DNA of 64,000 nucleotides from Numida meleagris. Taxonomy: Eukaryota; Chordata; Aves; Galliformes; Numididae. Positions 1 to 11,786 of the stretch are shown one piece after another; position 1 is the first letter of the stretch, and every line of letters starts with the position of its first letter. Below the pieces are notes generated by a model, which was not told where the DNA came from, did not search any database, and was given only the letters and a program-made list of their open reading frames with translations. The position numbers and the translations under genes were made by a program. Where the stretch lies: NCBI RefSeq assembly GCF_002078875.1, contig NC_034421.1, forward strand, positions 9,320,256 to 9,384,255, written 5' to 3'.

Positions 1-807
1 TTCTGCCCCTGTTTTGTCCCTGCTTTCAACGATGAAGACATGAGTGTGGCCCTCCTCTCCCTCAAGGAACATGGCTCAAGCTATAGCAATAAGCGGTGCG
101 AAAGAGAACAAAGATGAGCTGAGGACAAAGTGAGGTTTGCTCTGATCCTTCTGGGGAAATAAAAGCTGCAGAAGCTAGTTTGAATTGGGAGCCATTTAAA
201 AAATGTCAGAGAATAAATTTTTTCTAATTTTTTTTTAAAAGTGCATTTTGAAAGCAGAAGAGGATCAATTTTTTATTCCATAGAAATGTTTTTACTTATT
301 TAAACCATTTGGAAATATTTAATATCTTCCTTTCTGCTTCAGAACTTGAGAAGAGCGAGTTATATTTAAACCAGTGCCCCACCGTTCCCTGCAGCAGGGA
401 AATGCAGCGAGTCCAAGAACCTGAAAGTGAAACTCATGGTCCCATTGTAAGTGAACTGCGGCTCTCAAGAAGAGAAACAAACATTTACTAGAACAGCAAA
501 ATTCTGGTTTTGAACAGCCAAGCATGTACAAAACAGCTGTAAAGAGCTCTCATGTTTTCCTCTCCAAAGCTGCTCAGTGGCAACACAAAACAACACCTTG
601 AATCAATCAGAGAGGAAGAAAGGAGACAGTCGGTGGAAAGATAACTCTGTTTTAGAAAAAGCTTCTGCATGGACATAGCATTGCCTAGCACTGAGGGAGA
701 AGCATGCTGGGATCTGAAAGGACATAACTCCAGTGCTGAGATCAATTCAGCTGCACAGAAGCAGAATCCTGCTTGCATGCAGCAGCGTGGCTAGCAGCAG
801 GCTGCAC

Positions 808-855
808 GGGGGGGGTTACTGTTAGCTGTTCTGCATCCCCCCCCCCCCCCCCCCC
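808..855. repeat. G8 run followed by C19 homopolymer
   Basis: Eight G (808-815), a 21-base spacer, then nineteen C (837-855). The opposed runs can pair as a hairpin, and the C run could form an i-motif (its complement a quadruplex). Length is unreliable in assemblies. Confidence 0.9.
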
Positions 856-2738
856 GACGAGGCTGCTGATTACATCAGTTACAGCAGTGTAACTAGGAGC
901 TTGGCAAGAGACATGAATGCAGCTGGTTTTCTGCTGGCTTAATCAGATGCAGGCTACAGCAGTGAATCCACATTGCTGAAACCTTCCCTTTCCCACATGT
1001 CAGGCATTTAGAAGAAATGCTTTGTGTGAGCTGAGCCTTTGTTTTGAACAGGAAGGATACTGTTATCACGCTAGCAAGGAATGCCTGCGAGTGTGGTTGT
1101 GATTCCCTCCCCAGTGCAAATCCCCCAGATCTGCTCAGCCCCTTGCACAGGATTTCAAACTGAGAACAGAAGCCAAAGGAGCCTACAGCCCACAGTGGTG
1201 TTGCACATACCAAATGGTGATGAGGACACAGGAGCAATATTACTGATGCAAAGGCGAGGAAGGGCAGGGCTGGGCAGAAAGGGCTTCCAGGACCCACAGC
1301 AGACGAGCTGCAGCTGGCATGGCATGGTGCTGCTGGCACTTGGTACTGCTTTGTTCACAGAACAGAGCTGTTAAATCCTTTTGTCAATAAGAAAGTTCAC
1401 AAAGTCCTTCCCCCAATTCTTTGCTCTCTTCTGGAGAAAAATAATAATTAATAAAAAAGTAAATCAAGGATGTTACCAATCCCACACAGCTCAAGGGGGG
1501 TGGCACTGCCCTTATGAACTACTCTGTCTTCAGACCTACCAGGCTGAGGGCAGAAAAGCCTTTCTGTTGTGTTGTCGTCATGTCCCGCGCAGCTGTACAG
1601 GCTCCCCTGGTACCAAACAGACTGTGATGTGAGGGGAGAAGAATTTCTTCTATGGGAAGATGACATCTAGCCAGAGAATGTCAAAAGCCTAGAAGCCAGT
1701 TCATAGGAAAAGGGCAGTGAGATGTGAAAGGTGCCAAAGCAAGCTTGTCAAATGCATGCCAAGAAAGCAAAAAATAAAACATGGTTAAAAGAAAGTGGCT
1801 GTCTTTATCTCTCAAGCCTGAGAGCAGAAAGTGTCTGCTGGCTGCTCAGCCACATCCTAGATCACCAGCCAAAACAAATGAAAGAAAGCTGATGCCAGGT
1901 GGAAGTTTGCACCACCACACCTGGAGGAAGCAAGCTTCAGCCCTCTGTTTGCATGTGCTGCCAACTGGGTCCTCCATAACAACATATATCAAGATTATGA
2001 CGATGTGTTCCCTGCTAAGCACATCTCCTATCAAACGAACAAACCAACCGTCTGAAGAAGAACAAATGGCACAGGTAAGATAGCACAGTGATGCCTATAA
2101 TAGAGGTAAAGTAGGAGGAGAAAGCATCCTTCTCTACAAAGTCTTCAGGCACTGAGCATCAGACTCTGGCAAGAGCCAGGGCTGCTGTAAGATACTCTGC
2201 AGTAAATCCAAACCCCTCATGCTGCCTCCTTCAATTTGGTATTCCTTGTTTTCCATTTCATTGTCTCCATGGCATTATCAGCTGAAAACGGACACGCTCA
2301 ATGGTTTCAGAGACCTCAGATTCCATTATTCTGCACTTACTAATTATAAACGCTTTGCCAAATATCTGATGTTTTCACTGGCTGAAAGCCCATGCTTAAT
2401 GGGCTGATAAAGAACAACACTGTCAGAGAATGCCATGCAATTGGTTACATGGGGCAACTGAATCCATGCCCTCAGTAGGTGCCTGTGCCTGCCTGACTGA
2501 ATGCATAAATGAACATTCCTGGCTGAGAAGCTGAATGAGTGCTTCTCTCAGAAGAGAATTTCACGTTTAACTATTCCAAGTGGTACTCAGCCTTCTCCTC
2601 CATGCTGAAAGCTGAACATCAATGCACATTACTGCTCTGACCTGCTGTCACTGACTGGAAGACAAGATATCCAGCAGCCCGATCAAGTCGGCCTCCAAGA
2701 CAAGCCAGTGTTTGGCACAAGTACTTTTTTCTTCCTTT

Positions 2739-2756
2739 AAAAAAAAAAAAAAAAAA
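2739..2756. repeat. A18 homopolymer
   Basis: Eighteen A flanked by cttccttt and ggaagaaag, so a near-palindromic pyrimidine/purine flank. No retroposed gene body was recognised beside it. Confidence 0.9.
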
Positions 2757-4499
2757 GGAAGAAAGACAAACAGATCTATCCCAATGTGATGGTGTCCATG
2801 TGCTTGAAGTACTTTTTGGTTTTAGAATTAAATCCTTTCTGGGAAACCACATCAAAGTACATTAACTAAACAAAGGGTTGGAGTGAGAGCGCAGAAGACC
2901 AAACATCTCAGATAAGATGGTGATCAGCAAGACAGCCTCAGAAAGCAGCTCAAGGATGTCAGCACAGAGAGGTTCTTCTCTGGAATGTTTCAGCAGCTGC
3001 TCTGGCTTCAGATGTTTGTTGGCTTCCTTCACTTCGCTGTTTCATTTTTCAGAACGCCTTATCCTGGTGGAAAGGGGAAAATACTGAATGAGTGTTAGTA
3101 CTCCTGGCTCCTGGATGGCCGAGGCCTTTCTCCTCTGAACTCTCTCAACTGCTACAAATGCCTTTTTCTCAGCCTCTGGAGGTTGCACTGACGTAATGGT
3201 TTTAATTTGACCTACAAGCTGAGCGGATGCTCCTTCTGATGACAGTCATGTGTAGTAACATTTCCAGAAGAACTAAGTAACCCTTTTCCTTAAAATCAAA
3301 CACACAGTCTAGTGCCGAACAAAAAAATCACTTATTTCTCAGATGTTCTTCCATAAAGTCTTCAAGATGTTAATGCTGCAGAGATGGGGTGAGGGAAGAA
3401 CAGAGGCAAAAAAACCTACACCTCCAGACTGTCACTTAAGCATACCAGAGGCTTCTGGGAACCACGTGATAGAGCAGAGAACTGCAGCAGAAGCAGTGGG
3501 TGTGCAGAAAGCTCTGGAAATGAATAAACCCCAGAGCTGGCTTTCTAGCCACAGTCAGATCCTGACCTTTCCTGTTGCTGATTGTGTTCCTCACACCTTC
3601 CCAGTCATTCATCATTCATCTTTCTTGCCATCTCACTCATCTGCTTTACATAGTGCTGTCTTCTCAGAAATAAGTGGTTGATTTCATTCTGTCAGGGGCA
3701 AGAAAGGGAACAGAAGCTACCACCTCCCAGAGGCTTGTGACTAATCTCTCTAATGTCAGGTTATGGATCTGGGGGTTACAGACACCTTTATAGATCTATC
3801 TTTGTATTAGATGGAATATTATGAACCCAATTCTGTTCATAATACTCAGGCTCAATCCTTTGTCCTGTGTTGAGTGAACATTTCAGTTGAGGATCATCAC
3901 ATCATACAAAGGTGGAAGTACCATCAGCACAACCTGTTCAGGCTAGCTAACCAAAAACAGGCTTTCATACATTTTGTCTAGAATTCAAACACTGCATTGA
4001 AAAGGAACTAACACATGTTTTAATACACATTTTCATGAATGCTTTAACAAAAAGAGCAACTATGGGCTGAAATAACCTTGCCGTGACATACCTATTGCAG
4101 TGGTGGGCATGCTAGACCACTGTGCAGAGGAGCTTTTCCCAACCTGTTGCACCTGTGTTTTGAGCCATTTCATCAGCAGAAAGATGAAGGCTGGATGAGC
4201 AGAATAATGAGCTGTAGTTGAGTCAGCTCCAGTTTCAAGCTCTGGTAATGCTTCAAAGTGCTCACTGCCAATGATCTCACTCAAATCACTGAAGTGCCGT
4301 AGTTTCACTTTTCATTCTCCTGGCTTAGCTGCCATGCTCATCACCTGGGGAGGAGCTCAGTTTCTATTTCCCAGTAGAGCTTCTGCACACTTAGGTTTCT
4401 TGTACTCCTACAAGGATTGTTTCCAAACTAAAGGATTCTTAAACATTTCCACAAGCTGTCCCAACAATCTCCAGAAAAGTAAGGACAGGACATAAAACT

Positions 4500-4770
4500 A
4501 TTAGAGAACATCCAAATGAGGGCTACAAAGATGGGGAAGGATCGCAGGGTAGGATGTATGAGGAGCAGCCGAGGTCGCTTGGTTGGTTCTGCACAGAGCA
4601 GAGGAGGCTGAGGGGAGGCCTCATGGCCCTACAGTGCCAGAATTTGAGTGTTTGGACAGAGGATTTGGATTTTGAGTGGTTCTGTGTGGGGTTCTACCTG
4701 GAGCCAGGAGATGGATGCAATGATCTTTATGGGTCCCTTCCAATTTGGGATATCCTGTAATTCATGATCC
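4500..4770 (+). mobile_element. CR1 LINE fragment, 5'-truncated, internally deleted
   Basis: The text at 4505-4620 (agggctacaaagatggg, gaggctgaggggaggcctca) is typical of the CR1 3' region. It then jumps to the 3'-terminal motif gggtcccttccaa and a degraded end near 4770. An internal deletion and many substitutions show it is old. It is in sense on the plus strand, antisense to CLEC16A, and lacks reverse-transcriptase sequence. Confidence 0.75.
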
Positions 4771-6833
4771 TCATCTGTTCTTGTTTGCAATGGATCAGTG
4801 GCTGCAAGGACACTGCTTCACAGCAGTAGTTCCGATCAGTGAGTCAGGTTTAAACGCCTAGACACACATTCTGCAATTTGCTGGAACAGCTCAAAATGTA
4901 CATTTTGTGATGGGAAACTGCAGTCTTCCATGACGTAAGCATTGTGTCCAAAGGTCAATGGCAGAGAATGCATAAAACAACTTTATTTTTCCCCATCAAC
5001 TCCATCCAGACTGCTTTAGATTGTAGAAGTTTCGGTGTTTTAGCTCAATATGGTTCCATCTATTTAAGCTACATTTGCATCTGGTGTTTCATTTTTTCTC
5101 AGAGGGACTAAGCATGATGAGAATGTCCTGCCAGCAACCCTTCACAAATGATGTCCACTTTTTTCTTTTCTCCTCTTCTGATCAGTGAGTTTCACTTTTC
5201 CACACTTTCAAGTCCATCTCATGTAATCAAAACTGGTTGCAACACATCCCCACAAGGAGTTGCATCAGTAAATAGAAGGATGTGGAAACTTGCAAGGTAA
5301 GGGCAGAACCAAATGACTTCTTGAACTCTGTTACAAGGAAAAACACATGAAACTACATACTCCTGAATGTAATTTAAATTTAAGCTTCTGCCTATCCTGC
5401 CATTAAAATCCATCTCTGGAGCATGAACAGTGAGAGTCACCCATAGGAGGAACTTGCAGTTTGTTGCACTGATGGACAAATTAAAAAAGGATGATTAGAT
5501 ACTTTTTCTGTTAAAAAAAAAAAGGTTTTGGGTTTTCTTAACTAATTTATCTTGGCAGGACAAGGAGTCTGTAGTGGGCATTACTGTCTTTGCTTTAAAC
5601 AGTACTCTTTTTCCCCGATTTCCACAGAAGATCATTTGAAAGAAAAAAAACCCTTTTCCTTTTTTATATAACAAATGGATATGGCCTAAACCAATAAGTG
5701 AGCTTAAAATGAGTGCTTCTAATGTGACCACTGAGGCATTTCAGACTTAATTACATCTGAAGCAGACTTAACCACCCATTTCTATCTCGTTTCACACAAA
5801 CAATAATTGCCTCTGTAGCCGCACTGCAACACTATACAATTAACCACATCCTAGAGGAGCTGGAAAGGAAAAAAAGGGAAAGAAAACAGCCTCCAGAGCT
5901 ATCTGCCCATGCTCCCAGATCGCTCAGCAGCTCTCCCTGCTGCAGGAAGGACCAGGACCATTCCTCTGGGCTCAGCGTTTCCCCAGACCAGATGTCTGAA
6001 GCAGGTAGTGCTCTGCTGCCCCAATTCCCTCTTCAGCTCTTCTTGACTTACGCTAACAGAGGTCAGACATGCAATGAGGATGTTCCTCAGGCTGTGTGTA
6101 CATGCACACACACAGATGATCCTTATTAATCTTCTACTGAAACTGTATTTTTATGTTAAAGCTTCTGTGCAGGTTTTACTGCAAGCACCAAAACCACGCT
6201 GCCCCAAGGGACAAAAGGTGTTGTTAAAGTCAGTGCACTACTATAAACACAAACACATGGCACCAATGAATGAAAAGTACAATGTTGAAGTTAACATCTG
6301 CACATAAACCTTACCCTGGATCTTCTGTCAGAGACCATCCACCTGTGGTTTTACAGCTCCAAAAGTGCTCCTCTGGGACAAGGAACAAATCTGTTCCAAA
6401 ACACGATCGGTTTCATCCTTCTTTGACTTCATGGAATGGAAGAGACAGAAAAACACTTTACATGCTTAGGTCCTGTCATTGGCAGGCTCATCCGCAGGCT
6501 CACCTGCAGCTGAGGTGAGGTCTGCAGACTTAAAGCTTGGGTGGTAGGAGAAGAGTTCAGGGCTCCCTTAGCATGGTGGGTGGTGCAGGTCGGGATATTG
6601 CCTCGCTGCAGTATTACTCAGCACTAAGACGCTCTCACATGTGGACACTATTCCCTCTCTTTTTACAGGCAGTCTCCACTGCATACTGTTCAAAGCACAC
6701 AACTCCCAGCCACCTTCCCACCAGCACATCTTCCAGACCAACTGTCAGCAGCATGCAAAAAGAAGCCACCCTGTTTGCTCCAGGACTGCAGAAAGTCCAA
6801 GGGCCACATGATTATTTTATGCCTTGATTTTTT

Positions 6834-6856
6834 TTATTATTATTATTATTATTATT
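6834..6856. repeat. (TTA)7 microsatellite
   Basis: Seven TTA units after a T run, ending in TTTTTA. A similar five-unit tract lies at 23985-24001. Confidence 0.9.
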
Positions 6857-7649
6857 TTTAGATCAAGCAGGCTGAATTACGTATTTCCAGTTTGATCTGT
6901 TTCTTCACTGTCTGCTTTGATGCAAAGAACAAAATTTCACCCCACATGCTGAGCTGAGGATCCATCCTCTCCACTCTCCTGGCCTGGAAGAGGAAAGCCA
7001 GCAAAGCACAGCGCAGCTGTTCCTTCTAGAGGAAAAGAGTTTCTAGGGATCCTCCTGGTTCACTGCACAACTGTGATTATAGGAATTACCACCTAAAAAT
7101 AACACCCAAACATTCTGCGGGAACCTGTTGCTGCACAGATTGGTAATTGCTCCAAAATGAGTCCTCCGCAGCCCGAACCAAGCACAGGGCATCAAAGGGA
7201 ATGAGTAGAGGCATACTGATGGCAGAGCTAACACCCAGTGCAAGTCACCTGTACAAAGGCCCAGCTCAGAGCCTGTGGGAGCACGTCCCAGCCTTTCGGT
7301 TTCACGCTTTTTTATTTAACACTTACATTAGAAAAAAATTAATAAAATCACGACAGCCAACTAACAGCAGACCCCAACACAAGTGTGAGTTATAGCTCCA
7401 GTATGGATGGAGGTATGTTTTCTTGTTTGCACTACAACGTCTGCAAATTGCCCATTTGAGGAACCAACCCTTCTTTAATTCTCAGAGTTGAGAAATACGG
7501 TGTTTTTTGTTCCTATTGTTTCCCCAATCTAGGAGTAATTCAGACATGACAGCTCCGTGTATACGACAACAGTGTCAACACTGACGTGCCCTTAGTCAGA
7601 AACAATATGTTTTTATGTCTGCTTCTCTTTTTTGAGCCCCTTGCATGGC

Positions 7650-8125
7650 TCTCTAAAGAGTCATAGCAAATGCCAAGCTGGAAGGACCACACAAAGATCA
7701 TCACATCCAACTCCTAGCTCCACCCAGGACCACCCAAAACCCAAACCCTATCTCTGAGAGCGGTGTCTCAGTGCTCCGGGAGCACTGGCAGCATGAGGCT
7801 ATGCCCACTGCCCTGGGCAGCCTGGTCCTTGCCCACCACTCTCTGGTGCAGCACCTTCCCCTGACCCCCACCTGCCCCTCCCCTGACACAGCTCCAGGCC
7901 GTTCCCTCAGGCCCTGTCACTGTCACAGAGAACAGAGCAGCAGAACTCAGCACTGCCCTCCGCTCCCTGTGAGGAGCTGCAGCCGCCATGAGGCCTCCCC
8001 TCCTCAGCCTCCTCTGCTCTGGGCTGAACAAACCCAGGAGCCTCAGCTGCTCCTCACACCTCTTGCCCTTCCAGACGCTTCACTGTCTTTGTAGCACTCC
8101 TTTGGATGCTCTCTAACATCCCTCA
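7650..8125 (-). mobile_element. CR1 LINE 3' fragment
   Basis: The reverse complement carries the CR1 3' block: agaggaggctgaggaggggag, then the GC-rich middle, then a 3' end matching the CR1 tail next to the degraded gagtcatagc motif at about 7655. The plus-strand text ctcctcagcctcctctgctc near 8005 is diagnostic. About 475 bp remain, so it is 5'-truncated. This is the most GC-rich stretch of the first 16 kb and explains the long open frames there. Confidence 0.85.
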
Positions 8126-11100
8126 GGCGTATGCTCTTCCTTCAGTCAGGATAATGTTACAATAGTTGTTCAAAGAAGTGAAAAACAAGTCATGGTTGGG
8201 TCTCACTGCCAGCAGTGCCTTGCAGGATCTGAGCTGCTGGCCGCTTCTGGTTCCTTCATTTTGAAGCATCTGAAAACAACTTCACAATAAATTCTCCTTG
8301 CTTCTTGCTGAATCCAGACTCTCCCCATTCCGGTTGTTCCCAGTGGTTTACTGAGAAAGGTTTTTTCTGAAAGACAAAGCTGCACCAGCAAACTGCCCAG
8401 CAACCAAACTTTCCACAGGCTTCAACAGATACTCAGTGCAGACTGACCAACGGGGATTGTTCACAGCCATTCCTATGGACACTCAGATACTGCATTTCAG
8501 CTGTGTTGTGGGTTCTTACGCTCAAGTTCAGAGGGCGCAGGGCTGCTGTATTTTCAGCACTCCCACTGATCAACCTCTAGCAGTTAAAGATTTCTTCATG
8601 TTTTCCTCCTTCATCCCATTAGAGAGGAGTTCCTCACGATCCCACCTCAGAGACAGAAAAATGGACAGAAAATGGGGATAGCTGAGAGCAACTCCCCCAC
8701 CTCACATCTGCTCCATTACGCAAACATTCTGGGCAGTTTCAGCCCAGACATCTGCTGCCATGGATGCAGAAGAACAAAATTCACACAATCCCTTCTATTG
8801 ACTCCCTTTCAGTACTGCAGTATCTTAAGTTGTGCCATTTGGAAATTTCTTTGCATAAAGAGACCAATGCCTGTACAACATGCTGCAGCAGCTGAATTTG
8901 TTAAGGCACATTTTTCACAGTATCTTGCTGTTAACTAAGAGTTGCTGTTCATTTCTCAAATTTCGTATTACTTTCAGCCTATATAAAAACACTCAAAAAC
9001 CTTTTCCTGCATTTTAATACTGACCTATGCAGTCAGATAGACTGCTGATTCCCTTACTGTCACTAGTATGAAGCAGGAAGGATGGAAAAGATTCTAGGAA
9101 TCACAGTTATTGAAAGAGCCAGGCTTCTTTTCAAACTTCAGAATTGTTACCGTGACTGAATCAGACTGGGCAGTGCTGAACCTCTGACAATTATCACCAA
9201 AACTCAAGTCAAACACTCCTGGCAGACCTTTTTCCCCAGTGTTTGGAAGTTGTTCTGATGATTCAGAGCTATGGTGCAAATGAAGAGTCAAAAGTTTTAC
9301 TGCGGTGACTTTTACAGTTAAAGCACTCACCAGGATCTAAATTACCTGCTATGTGCACCAAGTCTAGAATGATAATTTAGTTAATGCTCCTTTGTAGCAA
9401 ACAGGGTAAAACAATTAACAAAGCACTTTGCAAATGTGAACTGAACTTCACAACCAGACTGTTAACTATTTAAGTTTGCCACCAATATATTCGTAAAAGG
9501 TGAGATAAGGATCAGACAGGCCAAGTAACCCACCCAAAGCCCAGTCAAGCTAAAGCAAAGGTGAAGGTTGCTGATGCCAGGGTAACACATGCACTGAGCG
9601 TTATGTGAGAGCTCATTTAAATGCAGCTATAGAAGGTTAGCTCTGATTTCCTATAACAGGTCTGATTTTCTTCTCTGATGCAATAAAAAAAACAGAGGAA
9701 GCCAAGCTCCTAGCTATGGCTCAAAGACACCTGTGGTTGTCAAGAACGTGCCAAGTTCCCCTCCCCAGCAAAACATCTAATACTTCGTCACAAAATTGCA
9801 AAGAAGCTTGAAAGACCTATTTTTACCAAAATTTTGCCAAGCCAGGCAAGACTACTTCCCTCCAAATCAGTTCGGCAACTATGTAAGAATTACAAGTTAT
9901 CTAGCAGACAGTGGTTGCAAACAACACTTTCGCAGGAAGAGCCTTGAAGCTGATAACTGTGATAAGCAAATTCAAGTGAACTGCACCATGGAGAAGCAGC
10001 AAAGCAGAGCTGCTCACATCTTGTTCCCAAGAACTCTGGAACTAAGTCACACCCTCTCACATCAACAAATGAGTTTGCATAGGACAATACACACACCGCA
10101 TAGTAAGGCTTAGGTGTGGGTAAATCCAGTGTCCTCACAGATGACATTTTATAGTACCAGTGAAATAACTCACATCCTGAATAGAGGAAAAGTATAAAGT
10201 ATATTGAAGTATATCCAAATCATAACACATACCATATTGTGTTCCTATACATTAGCAGACACAAATGGATAATAAGTTCTGCCCCATGATTACTGGCCAG
10301 CTGGACCTTTTTTTTTTTTTTAAACAATGCTTTGCTTTCAGTTACTTTCATTTGTTCAGTCTGTATGAAGATATCAATAATAAAAATAAATGTAAATTAA
10401 AACCTAATAACTGTACTTACAAACCCTCCCCGAGCAGGGCATTCAGTTCATTTAAAACTCTGAATGATTGCTGGGATGCTTTGCACGCTGTGACAAGGAG
10501 CAGCGAGCTCCGGCTGCAGAGCTTCAGCAGTGGCTCACAGCAGCCCCGAGCCCTGAGCTGCAGCTCTGCTCCTCCCCACGTCAGCAGAGGGCTGCTGACA
10601 CAAACGTCAACTTTGTTTCAGAACAACTCCACCGGTTTGCTGACCTGATTGGTATCTCCAGGTACTTTGAGGCTCTCCACCACTGTTCTCTGTGAACACC
10701 AGGGCAGCTGCTGCTGTATCTGATCCTAAATGCCCCTCAGGGTGAGAGAAACAGCTGTCTCACCAGATCAGAAACATTCTGCTGGTGGATCAGCACAATT
10801 CAGAACCTATTTTGTAGTTTTTTTTCATTGATGTTTTCATTCTTACTCACTCCCAACATCCCCTCACCACAAGTGTGGTAACAACCATTTGTCCATCATC
10901 TCCTGTTCCACAATGGCTGCAGACAGACGAAGTTCACCCGCACCCACCAAGGTGCACCTGAAGAAGAGTTGCCTACATTTATGTTGCTGCTTCTGCAGTG
11001 CCCAGAAAAAGAGGAGAAAGACCCTAAATAGCAGACAATATCAAAAGAAAAAAAAAAAAAAGCAAACCATTTATTCCTCTCAATCAACAGCCAGTCACTA

Positions 11101-11354
11101 CTCTGAGGAACAGACTGGAGTCTGAAGCAACACTGCAAACAAAAAGTCCTCCCTTCAGTCCACCTGATAAAAGACACACTAAGAAATAACCACGGGCAGC
11201 AGCGGCTTTTCTGCCCAAAGATCAACTGCATTGGTAATTTATTTTTTTTTGTCATCATTTTTTCACCCTTGAGCAAAAACCACCCACATGCTACATAGAA
11301 ATAGAGGGTAAACTTACTCTCCATCAGATATTTCCAAAACCTGTTCAAGTCAGA

Positions 11355-11786
11355 GGACTGGAGCACTTCTCCTACGAAGAAAGGTTGAGGGAACTGGGCT
11401 TGTTTAGCTTGGAGAAGAGAAGGCTCCGGGGAGACCTCATTGCGGCCTCCCAGTACTTGAAGGGAGCGTATAAACAGGAGGGGGTACGATTGTATATGAG
11501 GGTGGATAGCAATAGGACAAGGGGGAATGGTTTTAAACTAAGACAGGGAGGTTTAGGTTAGATATTAGGAGGAAATTTTTCACACAGAGGGTGGTGACGT
11601 GATGGAACAGGTTGCCCAAGGAGGCTGTGGATGCCCCGTCCCTGGAGGCATTCAAGGCCAGGCTGGACATGGCTCTGGGCAGCCTTGTCTAGTGGTTGGT
11701 GACCCTGCCCATGACTGGGGGGTGGAACTAGATGATCTTTGAGGTCCTTTTCGACCCAGGCCATTCTATGATTTTATGATTCTATG
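11355..11786 (+). mobile_element. CR1 LINE 3' end with terminal octamer repeats
   Basis: About 430 bp running from ggagcacttctcctacgaag through gagaagagaaggctccgggg, caggttgcccaaggaggctg and gatgatctttgaggtcc to three tandem octamers (attctatg, attttatg, attctatg) at 11763-11786. This is the complete 3' end of a CR1. It is 5'-truncated, as usual for CR1. It is the least degraded mobile element in the window and a good marker of avian or other sauropsid origin. Confidence 0.93.

Noticed and set aside
893..1339. 148-codon minus-strand open frame
   Set aside because: Cys/Ser/Leu-rich low-quality translation with no homology and no splice or promoter context; considered a chance frame.
7701..8094. 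Overlapping Pro/Gly/Ala-rich open frames on both strands
   Set aside because: They are translations of the GC-rich CR1 3' region, which is non-coding.
10896..11366. 156-codon minus-strand open frame
   Set aside because: Phe/Lys-rich translation passing through poly(A)/poly(T) tracts and reaching the CR1 border; no family resemblance.
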